A DNA stretch of 8,957 nt, taken from NCBI GenBank assembly GCA_036338025.1, contig JAYZDB010000304.1, positions 1-8,957 of the forward strand, written 5' to 3'. This DNA is from JAYZDB01 sp036338025. GTDB lineage: Bacteria > Planctomycetota > UBA1135 > UBA2386. Below the pieces are notes generated by a model. That model searched no databases. It was not told where the DNA came from and saw nothing but the letters and a program-made list of their open reading frames with translations. Positions 1 through 6,442 of the stretch are shown here, one piece after another (position 1 is the stretch's first letter; the number at the start of each line of letters is the position of its first letter). Both the position numbers and the translations under genes were made by a program.

Positions 1-722
1 GACAGCAGCACGACATCAAAATCATGCTGCTGGAACTTCTTGTCGAACAATCGCCGCCCCTGCGCGATCGTGTAGCCGGGCACCCCACCGTTGACGACCT
101 GGATCTGCCGACCCGGGACCTTGTTCAGCTGCATCAGCGCCTGTTCCAGGACGAAAGGGAATGCATGTTTGTCGTCGAGGGGATAGCCAAAGAAGTTCGA
201 GTCCCCGAGGCAGAGAACGCGCAGCGAGTTCTCTGCGGCGTCGGCCTGGGTGTCCAACCGGCGCCCCCGGTAGCCGTCCTGGTTGATGGTGACATGCGCG
301 AACTGCACCTCGCCCTGCGGGTGACGATGGCTGATCTCCGACTTGATGTCCGCACCTGGGACAAGCGTCCACAGGAAATGCCGGTCCTCGCGATAGAGTG
401 GTCCGGAGAGTGCATCAGTCACCGCCTGATCCGACAACCAGGTCAAGAACTGCCGCTCCCCCACAGCTGAACGAAGGCCGCCCGTGGGCGGTGTCCAGAA
501 CACCCGGCACCCCAGCTCAAGACCGCCGAAGAACACCACTAGCACCAGCGCCGAGAACATGATCTTCCGACGCACCGGGATCTGCCGGCGTGATCCAGAC
601 TCACCGGCGTTGTTTCGCTCGCGGAGCACGTGGTGATTATGCCCGAAAGCCCGCCTCAGCCCACTCTTCTCGTAATCCTCACGACGAGGCGGCGCGGGCC
701 ACGGCCTCCACCCTTCGCGCAT
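1..722 (-). CDS. Membrane-anchored SGNH/GDSL-family hydrolase, C-terminus cut off by left edge
   Basis: Seen: reading leftwards from an ATG at 722-720, an open frame runs off the window (240 codons present). It begins with an Arg-rich cytosolic stretch of about 54 residues, then one hydrophobic segment (about residues 55-75, starting MFSALVLVVFF). An extracytoplasmic region follows, containing LYREDRHFLWTLVPG and INQDGYRG. The nucleophile block is VLCLGDSNFFGYPLDD, with Ser175, and the second SGNH block is VVNGGVPGYT, with Asn211 and Gly212. Family knowledge: SGNH enzymes hydrolyse or transfer esters, often acetyl groups on glycans; the GxND block and C-terminal DxxH dyad would lie beyond the edge. 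Neighbours: it follows the GT-C-like gene by 84 bases, same strand, suggesting glycan O-acyl editing or related surface work (inference). The start is not backed by a clear ribosome binding site; Met55 or an upstream GTG (V I G L R V T P L K M) are alternatives. Substrate unknown. Confidence 0.85.
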   Translation of the reverse strand, partial: MREGWRPWPAPPRREDYEKSGLRRAFGHNHHVLRERNNAGESGSRRQIPVRRKIMFSALVLVVFFGGLELGCRVFWTPPTGGLRSAVGERQFLTWLSDQAVTDALSGPLYREDRHFLWTLVPGADIKSEISHRHPQGEVQFAHVTINQDGYRGRRLDTQADAAENSLRVLCLGDSNFFGYPLDDKHAFPFVLEQALMQLNKVPGRQIQVVNGGVPGYTIAQGRRLFDKKFQQHDFDVVLL

Positions 723-806
723 CTTGAGAGGCGTCACACGCAAACCGATCACGGCGGCTGCGGTGCGGTACGAGGGTGAGATAGAAGCCCTTCTGTATGG
801 GCACGC

Positions 807-2252
807 TCACGATGATCTGGCGACGGGCTGATCGCACGGAGAAATTCGCGGGGCGAGCACGGTGTCGAGCCAACACGCCGTCAGTAGCCACAGCGGGCCC
901 ACCCAGTGCAACAGTAGGCGCGGCAAACTCCAACGCAGATGCTGCTGCAGGTCGGCTTCGGGCGACAGCAGGAACGGTGTGGCAGTCATCGAGAGGCCGA
1001 GCACCACCCATGCCATCAAGGCACGATCATTCAGACGGACTCGTCGGCGCCAGGCAAGCAGTGCGATTGCGATCGGTAGCACGAGGGCCAGACCGATGCG
1101 CAGTTTGACAATGCCGACGTCGAGGAATGCGACGAAGTAGGCTGGTAGGTTGCCGAGGTTGCGCCACACCTCGTCAGCTTGCCTGAAATAGGCAGCGAAG
1201 GCGCCGCGCTCGGCGGGTAACCAGCTGGCAAGCAGCGGCAGGCACATCAGCACTACGATCGGAGCGCCAACAACCAGACCCCATCGCCACACATGCGGCT
1301 GTGCCCGACGGCGAACCCAGGCGTCGACCAGCATCACCAGCACGGCAGTGGCGGCGGCAACCCCCAGTACCATGACAGTTCCAACCGGAGAAGAGTTGTG
1401 CAGCAACTCGGCTTGCACCGGCAACCAGATGACAAAGCTCACGAGAACCGCCAGGAACGCAGCCAGTAACAGGGTGCCACTACCACTGGCGAACGCGATT
1501 CCGGTTGCAACAGCCGCATAGAGTTGCCCTTCTGGCTTGGCAGCGATTGCCAAGACGATGCCCACTGCGAGAAGGCCGCCACTGCCACGCAAGAAGCCAG
1601 CCGCGATCGTGGTGGTTGCCAGCAGCAGCAGCAATTCGATGTGGCCCGAATCGACGGACCCACTGATCGGTGACAAGAGATGCGGCGTCAAGCCAACGGC
1701 GAGCACAGTCGCGGTGACCAACCACGTCGCCGTACGGTGCCGACGCAGGGTCGTTGCTACGAGGCCACACAACAACAGGTAGAACATCGGCAACACCAGG
1801 CGCCCCGCCCCAGGCAATGCGCGTTCGATACTGGCGATCAGCAGTGGTTGTAGCAGCGAATAGCCAGGGCTGTGGTGGAAGACGCCCTCAGTCGCAAAGA
1901 ACGGTTGCTGCAGCGTGGGCGACTGAGTCAGCCAGAAGACCTTGGCGTCGAACGACGCGGCTCCATCCCAGTGACGGGATGGCGTGGAAATCGCGCCGTA
2001 GGCCACGGCAGCGACCGCGACGCCGAGCACGGTCCAGACGACTGCGCGGTGGAGGACCGGCGGGCTGGCGAGGTTGTGGGTCTTGCGGCCGACAATCATG
2101 CCGATCACCCACAACAGGACGAATGCCATCCACCACCAGTGCGGCAGGCCATCCCCGCGGATAGACATCATGGCAAAGATCCAATACAGAACGAGGCAAC
2201 CCAGGGTCAGAGGAACAACGCGATCCATGCAACGAGTGACGGGGTCCGTCAT
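807..2252 (-). CDS. Polytopic GT-C-like membrane glycosyltransferase (family 39/ArnT-like type)
   Basis: Seen: 481 residues with roughly 11-13 hydrophobic helices. The first extracytoplasmic loop carries WDGAASFDAKVFWL (Trp95, Asp96, Lys104) and then HHSPGYSLLQPLL (126-138). Further on are GSVDSGHIELLLLL (198-211), AAKPEG (237-242) and, near the C-terminus, HLRWSLPRLLLHWVGPLWLL (438-457). Family knowledge: GT-C enzymes transfer sugars from polyprenyl-phosphate donors on the outer face of the inner membrane. An Asp in the first large loop is usually the catalytic base, and a WD...K / YP..P / TK-EG pattern resembles a group of uncharacterised bacterial GT-C proteins. Inference: Asp96 or Asp102 is the candidate catalytic residue. 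Start: the ATG at 2252 follows the upstream TGA (2256-2254) with one base between them, so translation is probably coupled; Met9 is a less likely start. An alternative reading is a non-catalytic O-antigen polymerase-like protein. Donor and acceptor cannot be told from sequence. Confidence 0.8.
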   Translation of the reverse strand: MTDPVTRCMDRVVPLTLGCLVLYWIFAMMSIRGDGLPHWWWMAFVLLWVIGMIVGRKTHNLASPPVLHRAVVWTVLGVAVAAVAYGAISTPSRHWDGAASFDAKVFWLTQSPTLQQPFFATEGVFHHSPGYSLLQPLLIASIERALPGAGRLVLPMFYLLLCGLVATTLRRHRTATWLVTATVLAVGLTPHLLSPISGSVDSGHIELLLLLATTTIAAGFLRGSGGLLAVGIVLAIAAKPEGQLYAAVATGIAFASGSGTLLLAAFLAVLVSFVIWLPVQAELLHNSSPVGTVMVLGVAAATAVLVMLVDAWVRRRAQPHVWRWGLVVGAPIVVLMCLPLLASWLPAERGAFAAYFRQADEVWRNLGNLPAYFVAFLDVGIVKLRIGLALVLPIAIALLAWRRRVRLNDRALMAWVVLGLSMTATPFLLSPEADLQQHLRWSLPRLLLHWVGPLWLLTACWLDTVLAPRISPCDQPVARSS

Positions 2253-2253
2253 A

Positions 2254-2697
2254 TCAATTCTCGCGCACAGTCAGCCGAAGCCCACCATCTTCGGTGCCCT
2301 GCACAATGAGCACACCTTGGTCGCCGGACGGCAACGTGCCACGTGCAACAGGCCGCTCCACGAACTTCAGCGTTCCCGGCGGCACACACCGCTCGTCGAC
2401 CAGCAACCGCGGAGCAATCAGTGCTGAGACAAACTCAAGCGCGCCGTCATAGGGATGCCGCCACAAGACCACTGCCTCTTTTGATACGTTCTTTTGCAAC
2501 CACTCAATCTCATCGGCGCCGCCATGCTTCGCGCTGCCGAACAAATAGCGCGCCGCGCCTTCATCCTGGTAGCGTCCGATCTTGTCGAGTCGGCGACCCC
2601 AGACCTTGTCCGGCAGTCGGACGAGACCGTACAGGATGTGCGCAGCGAGCAGCACGAGCACGCTGAGGCCCCCAGCGCCGAGCTTTGCCTGGCTCAC
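2254..2697 (-). CDS. Small single-pass membrane protein, coupled to the GT-C gene
   Basis: Not a family I can name. Seen: with the GTG start at 2697-2695 the product is 147 residues. It has a short N-terminus, one hydrophobic segment (about 9-26, GGLSVLVLLAAHILYGLV), then a soluble, probably extracytoplasmic domain of about 120 residues. That domain contains DEIEWLQKNVSKEAVVLW, then ALEFVSALIAPRLLVDE (86-102) with a single Cys104, and ends in beta-like strands. Start choice: a TTG at 2733 would add 12 residues, but the GTG overlaps the previous gene's TGA as GTGA and has a good GAGGA ribosome binding site six bases upstream. Neighbours: the GT-C gene starts one base after its stop, so the two are probably made in fixed ratio. 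Inference: an accessory subunit or periplasmic domain for the GT-C protein. An ...APR... motif after a Trp-rich strand is reminiscent of periplasmic domains of some GT-C-type proteins, but that resemblance is weak. Confidence 0.75.
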   Translation of the reverse strand: MSQAKLGAGGLSVLVLLAAHILYGLVRLPDKVWGRRLDKIGRYQDEGAARYLFGSAKHGGADEIEWLQKNVSKEAVVLWRHPYDGALEFVSALIAPRLLVDERCVPPGTLKFVERPVARGTLPSGDQGVLIVQGTEDGGLRLTVREN

Positions 2698-3011
2698 GCC
2701 ATTTCCTCGGCGCGCGGGAACGGTCGACTCCAACCTTGCAACCGCGTGCCGCGGCTACCGACGACCATCGACGCAGCTGGTTGCTGGGTCGGTTTCTTCG
2801 CGGCCAGAACGTGGTCGCGCACTGTGCTGGCAGCTGGCTCGCACAGGCGCAGGCCAGCAACAACGCGGTATGGCTCGTAAGCAGACAAGTCGCTAGTGAT
2901 CCAGGCGACCTCGTGACCAGCGTCACGGAACGCCTTGGCCTCCATCAGCACGATATTTTCGACACCGCCAATCTGCGGGGGTGCATGCTGGCTAACGAGA
3001 AGGACGCACAT
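2694..3011 (-). CDS. Short GT4-like glycosyltransferase N-terminal fragment (105 aa), possibly a deletion remnant
   Basis: Seen: starting at the ATG at 3011-3009, the product begins MCVLLVSQHAPPQIGGVEN and continues ...EAKAFRDAGHEVAWITSD. This is the standard opening of GT-B fold family 4 glycosyltransferases: first Rossmann strand, a glycine loop PPxIGGVE at 11-18, helix, and second strand GHEV at 32-35. Family knowledge: a working GT4 is about 350-420 residues. Here recognisable similarity stops near residue 45, and the rest (AYEPYRVV... to ...FPRAEEMA) matches nothing I know. No donor-binding C-terminal domain (E-x7-E region) exists in any frame. The stop TGA is shared with the GTG start of the next gene, so the 3' end looks like the genuine native end. 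The frame stays open 135 bases further upstream to a GTG at 3146, but placing the first strand at the N-terminus favours 3011. No ribosome binding site is seen. Probably inactive as a glycosyltransferase; an assembly deletion is also possible. Confidence 0.55.
   Translation of the reverse strand: MCVLLVSQHAPPQIGGVENIVLMEAKAFRDAGHEVAWITSDLSAYEPYRVVAGLRLCEPAASTVRDHVLAAKKPTQQPAASMVVGSRGTRLQGWSRPFPRAEEMA
2702..2709 (-). promoter_or_regulatory. Shine-Dalgarno sequence deciding the GTG start at 2697
   Basis: Reading leftwards the bases are CGAGGAAATGGCGTGAGC. The purine run GAGGAAA sits about six bases before the GTG and is the best ribosome binding site in the window. It lies inside the last codons of the GT4-like ORF, whose ATG-GCG-TGA end overlaps the GTG. 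This favours the internal GTG over the upstream TTG and points to translational coupling. Confidence 0.6.
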
Positions 3012-3234
3012 CTGGTGCTGAATTCTGGCAGTGATGTCGGCCAGCGCAAGCGGGTAGGAGACCTGAACCCAGATTCTTGCCAAACACCTGGTGATCGAAA
3101 TCGCCCACCAGCCTCTTGGGCCCAAGCCCGCGCAGGGCGACACCACAGCGGTGATGGTTACCGGTTTGTGCTCCTACTACCGCCAGATGCCGTTGCGGAC
3201 TGGCTGCAACGCGCCAAGCAGTCGCGATGGCCCC
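3012..3234. other. Gap between large secreted-protein gene and GT4-like ORF; no clear gene or terminator
   Basis: No complete gene is recognisable on either strand in these 223 bases. The minus-strand frame of the GT4-like ORF remains open through its left 135 bases (to a GTG at 3146) but encodes nothing I recognise before the ATG at 3011. A modest inverted repeat, CGTTGC...GCAACG at 3191-3211 with a 9-base loop, lies just after the stop of the large gene. It lacks a following T-run, so it is not a convincing intrinsic terminator. A promoter for the downstream glycan operon could sit here but no good -10/-35 pair was seen. Confidence 0.4.
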
Positions 3235-6222
3235 CTACCTTCCGGTTCCCTTGGCGCCAGCGGCCGCCTCACGCTGAACCAGTTCGGCGAGGGCGTCTTG
3301 CACCTTCTTGGCGTCAACGTTCACCGCCACTCGCTGCGGTCCTGCCCCCGGCGCCAGGCGAACGTTGACTTCTCCCAACTCCAACCTGATCCCGCGGGTC
3401 TTCCTGTTCTTCGTGGTGCCGAGCAAATAGACCGTCACCTTGAACTGACCCACCATCATCATCGGGATCTGCACGGTGTCTCCCTGGCCCAACAGCACAC
3501 CGAAGTTCCGTCTTTGCAACCCGCCAAACTGGCGGCCGACCTGGCGGCTGGCGTCGTCCCACATCTCGAGTTGTCTCGGGATCCCGGTGCCCTTGACCGG
3601 CTGCAACTTGACCCAGACCAGGGCCTGCCCAACAAGGCGCCGCAAGCCTGGCAATCGCAGCTCCACTGGCGGCAGTTTCACGAAGCGGACTTCACTCGTA
3701 CCCATCGGCAACAATGCAGGCTCGGCGAGATGCCCGTAATCGAACGGCGTGACCTCGAGGTCCGGACTCGCGCTGATGATCTCAAGCTTGGAACCCTTCC
3801 AGGGGAAGCCGACAAACGAGGTCTGCCCGCTCGGACGCATGATCTTCGCGATGAGTGGCCAGCGGGGCTTGATCGGCTGACCATGCTGGTTGACCGCGGT
3901 GAGTTCGAACCGGTGCAGGAATGACCCGAGGTCGATGTCGAGCAGTCGTGGGTGCACCTCCGTTTGGCCCGGCAGGATCTGAAGTCCGCTGGCGCGATAG
4001 ATCGGATCCGGGAAACCCTTGAGTCGGATCGAGACGGTGTAGCTTCCGGGCGGGACGCGTTCGAAGTAGATGAACTTCTTGCCCCGGTAGAAGTGGATCC
4101 GATCGTCTCGGCGTTTCTTCGCACCGAGCTCGGACTCCAGGACCGTCCGCAGATCGCTACTGCGGAGCCATGACGGCGTCAACACGGTACCGACGAGCTG
4201 AGAATTGCGCAGCAACTGCAAGTCGAACGCTGAGCCAGTGCGCAGATCGTTGGAATTCAGGGTGAAGTGGCCGCGCGCGGTGACCCGCAAGCGGTAGCGT
4301 CCGGGCTCGAGTTCGCCAAACATCTCGTAGCGACCTTCCGCGTCGCTACGCCCCACCACGAAGGCCTCATCGACGAAGGCCATCTTCAGCTGCTCACCGC
4401 CCATCTGGCGCTCACGCTGCAGTTGCAAGCTCGCACCTTTGATCGGCTCGCCGCGGTCGTTCATTACCACGCCGTAGGCAATCGCGCCGAACCCATCGAG
4501 TTGCAGGTCTCCGAGATCGGTCACCCGCGCGGCAGGCAATCCCGGGAGGCGCATCGCCAATCCTGCAACCGGACGCACCCCCTTGTTTCGGATCTCGAGC
4601 CGGTACGGTGGCTGGTGTTTGTCACGGACCTGATATGGCAGATGGAATCGACCATCCTTGTCGGTCGTAACATCCTCTCCCTCGAGCCGCCCGACGCTGG
4701 TGTTGATCAGGAAACTCGGTCGCAGGCCGGCGAGCGGCTGCCCCGCGTTGTCGAGCAGGCGACCAAACAGCATGCCCTCGGTTGGCGCAACCACCACATC
4801 GACGGTCACTCGCTCTCCCGGGTTGCTCGGACCAGCGATCGATGGGACCTTCCAGCGGAAGTCATCATCATCGAGCCGACAGTGGGCGGTGAACTGCAAC
4901 CCTAGCCCGATGAACGGGAACACGATCTCCGACCGGTTCTGCTCCTTGCGCTTTTGCAAGCGTGCCCAGGACACAGCTTGCTCAGCCTGCATGCGAAGAT
5001 CAACGTGCACCGGGTGGGTGAACGGCCGACCTTCGAGGTCGACCATACGCAATGCGATACTACCGGTCGGTGGCATCCGCAACTCGACGGTCTCGGTCGG
5101 AACCGGGCGACCGGAAAAGTCGCTGGCCTCCGGATTGTGCAACGGCATCAGCAACACCGCCTCGAACTGATCGACGTGCTGCTGCGGCCACCACGTCTCC
5201 TGGTAGCGGCGGTAGGTCTGGAAGTGCCGGAATACCGCGATCCCTTCAGCATCCGTGCGACGGCGGGCCCGCACATCGGAACGGGTCGTGATCAAGTACT
5301 TGGGTGGCTGGCGGTCCGCTGCCCCGCGTCGCTGCCTGTCCCCACTCCGCTGCCTGCTCCCACGTCGCCGTCTGTCCCCGCTTCGTCTGCTGCTCCCCTT
5401 CTTGGTCCTGGCCAGTTCGCTTTTGATGGTGCCTTGCTGTTCACGGATCTGCTTGATCCTGAACTGCGCTCGCTCTTTTTGAGCCGGATTGGCGCGAACG
5501 TAGCGCTCGACCTGGGCAGCTTGCCGTTCGAGCTCCTGCATCTTTGCCGTCAATCCCTCGATTTCCGTCAGGTTCTTACGCATCGGAACCCGCTGGGCCA
5601 CTCCAACCGGTACCCCTGCCACCGGGCGATCTTCATCGCCGACAACACGCACGGTTACGGTCTCGTCAACCCGCAAGGTGATCGTCTCGACCCTGCGGTG
5701 TCTGCGGCCGATCTTGGTGAAACCATACATCCCTTCCCGCTGGGCACTGACCATCGCTCTCTTCTGCACCGCAGGCAACTCGACCCGACCCTTGGCGTCG
5801 GTTTTGAATCGCTGCCCGTGAGCTTCGGTCAGGTCGCCCGGATGCTGGGCGAACGGGTCCTCCAACTCCGGCCCCTCGTATCCGTCGAGGAAGAAGACAT
5901 CCGTATCCGGAGCGGGCACGCCTCTCTTGCCATTCCAGACTTGCACGACCAGGTAGCGGAGGTTGCCTCTTTCTCCCTCCAACTCCTGGCGTGACAGCTC
6001 CAAGAGGCCCGCCGGTGTCTCTTCGGACTCGTCGGAGTCTTCAGCCACGGCCTCCGACTCGCCAACCGCGACTGGACTGGCCAGGTCGGGTGTCTCGTCC
6101 TGGGTCCAGGCAATCGGCTCGTTAGGCGTGACGGTCGTAGCCTCGCTGCCAGCCCACACAAAAAATGCGCAGGCGGCACCGACCAGGACAACCAACAGGG
6201 CCAGGAAGAGAGTCTTGTTCAT
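3235..6222 (-). CDS. Large exported protein with coiled coil, basic SGDR repeat and carboxypeptidase-regulatory-like beta domains
   Basis: Seen: 995 residues from the ATG at 6222-6220. Layout: signal peptide or anchor (1-24, MNKTLFLALLVVLVGAACAFF); acidic linker rich in Glu, Asp and Ser (about 52-70); beta-rich segments with KTDAKGRVELPAV and RVVGDEDRPVAGVPVG. Next come a charged coiled coil (about 217-274) and a strongly basic repeat (277-304, two SGDR units). Later beta repeats have the usual signature: LDNAGQPLAGLRPSF...TTDKDGRFHLP (about 490-530) and MNDRGEPIKGASLQL...SDAEGRYEM...LEPGRYRLRV (about 586-648). Further similar segments continue to the end, with RVPPGSYTVSIRLKG near 722-736. 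Family knowledge: G-x-P-(V/L/I)-x-G...T-D-x-x-G-x-(F/Y) marks CarboxypepD_reg/CnaB-like Ig-fold domains, common in cell-surface and periplasmic proteins, without catalysis. Start: the frame opens 29 codons earlier (6309), but the signal sequence sits directly after Met at 6222. No Shine-Dalgarno. The Cys in the hydrophobic core does not fit a proper lipobox. Specific role unknown. Confidence 0.8.
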   Translation of the reverse strand: MNKTLFLALLVVLVGAACAFFVWAGSEATTVTPNEPIAWTQDETPDLASPVAVGESEAVAEDSDESEETPAGLLELSRQELEGERGNLRYLVVQVWNGKRGVPAPDTDVFFLDGYEGPELEDPFAQHPGDLTEAHGQRFKTDAKGRVELPAVQKRAMVSAQREGMYGFTKIGRRHRRVETITLRVDETVTVRVVGDEDRPVAGVPVGVAQRVPMRKNLTEIEGLTAKMQELERQAAQVERYVRANPAQKERAQFRIKQIREQQGTIKSELARTKKGSSRRSGDRRRRGSRQRSGDRQRRGAADRQPPKYLITTRSDVRARRRTDAEGIAVFRHFQTYRRYQETWWPQQHVDQFEAVLLMPLHNPEASDFSGRPVPTETVELRMPPTGSIALRMVDLEGRPFTHPVHVDLRMQAEQAVSWARLQKRKEQNRSEIVFPFIGLGLQFTAHCRLDDDDFRWKVPSIAGPSNPGERVTVDVVVAPTEGMLFGRLLDNAGQPLAGLRPSFLINTSVGRLEGEDVTTDKDGRFHLPYQVRDKHQPPYRLEIRNKGVRPVAGLAMRLPGLPAARVTDLGDLQLDGFGAIAYGVVMNDRGEPIKGASLQLQRERQMGGEQLKMAFVDEAFVVGRSDAEGRYEMFGELEPGRYRLRVTARGHFTLNSNDLRTGSAFDLQLLRNSQLVGTVLTPSWLRSSDLRTVLESELGAKKRRDDRIHFYRGKKFIYFERVPPGSYTVSIRLKGFPDPIYRASGLQILPGQTEVHPRLLDIDLGSFLHRFELTAVNQHGQPIKPRWPLIAKIMRPSGQTSFVGFPWKGSKLEIISASPDLEVTPFDYGHLAEPALLPMGTSEVRFVKLPPVELRLPGLRRLVGQALVWVKLQPVKGTGIPRQLEMWDDASRQVGRQFGGLQRRNFGVLLGQGDTVQIPMMMVGQFKVTVYLLGTTKNRKTRGIRLELGEVNVRLAPGAGPQRVAVNVDAKKVQDALAELVQREAAAGAKGTGR
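5325..5396 (-). repeat. Two-unit 36-bp tandem repeat coding a basic Arg-rich 12-mer
   Basis: Positions 5325-5360 and 5361-5396 are adjacent 36-bp units agreeing at 27 of 36 bases by direct alignment. In the minus-strand frame they encode GSSRRSGDRRRR and GSRQRSGDRQRR, in-frame 12-residue units. Many differences are synonymous or swap Arg for Gln, so this looks like an older duplication kept for a basic, flexible stretch directly after the coiled coil of the large exported protein. Confidence 0.75.
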
Positions 6223-6442
6223 GAGCGAGTCAATGCGATGGACCCAAGTGGAGCACGCGCCCCCAGAGTAACCGGGGTTGAGAACTCTGTGGAATACCCA
6301 GCCCATCAACGTGGCTCACGAAACGTCTCTTTTTTGAACCACGGACCTCGGGGCCTTCGGCCTGCGATCGTATAAGGTCAGGCTTCGGCGATCCCACGAT
6401 CCGAATCCGAACTGGCTCGCACCTCGTTCCAATTCAGCCCCA
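6223..6442. promoter_or_regulatory. Divergent intergenic region between large secreted-protein gene and speA
   Basis: This region must hold the 5' ends of both divergent transcripts. Seen on the plus strand: TATAAG at 6371-6376, a possible -10 element for speA about 67 bases before its ATG, but no matching -35 at normal spacing. A short GGCC-TTC-GGCC hairpin lies just upstream (6354-6364). CGATCC occurs twice 8 bases apart (6389-6394 and 6397-6402), a possible operator-like direct repeat. A T6 run at 6330-6335 lies nearer the leftward gene, preceded by only a 4-bp stem, so no terminator is called. Neither flanking gene has a recognisable Shine-Dalgarno sequence. Confidence 0.35.

Noticed and set aside
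24..470. 148-codon plus-strand frame at the left edge
   Set aside because: The minus strand here encodes the GDSN and NGGVPGYT blocks of an SGNH hydrolase, so the plus frame is a shadow.
3091..3924. 277-codon open frame on the plus strand
   Set aside because: It lies opposite the large exported-protein gene and its upstream gap, and its product has no recognisable domain. The opposite strand has repeated family motifs. Long antisense frames are expected at this GC content.
4954..5994. 346-codon open frame on the plus strand, opposite the coiled-coil/basic repeat region
   Set aside because: The translation is His/Arg/Leu-rich with no motif, while the minus strand shows signal peptide, coiled coil and beta repeats. 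It is an antisense shadow.
6309..6309. Earlier start (6309) for the large exported protein
   Set aside because: It would put 29 mostly non-hydrophobic residues before a signal sequence that begins cleanly at the Met encoded at 6222.
6310..6340. Possible rho-independent terminator (CGTG-GCT-CACG then T6)
   Set aside because: The stem is only 4 bp, it is separated from the T-run by 8 bases, and no plus-strand gene ends upstream that would need it.
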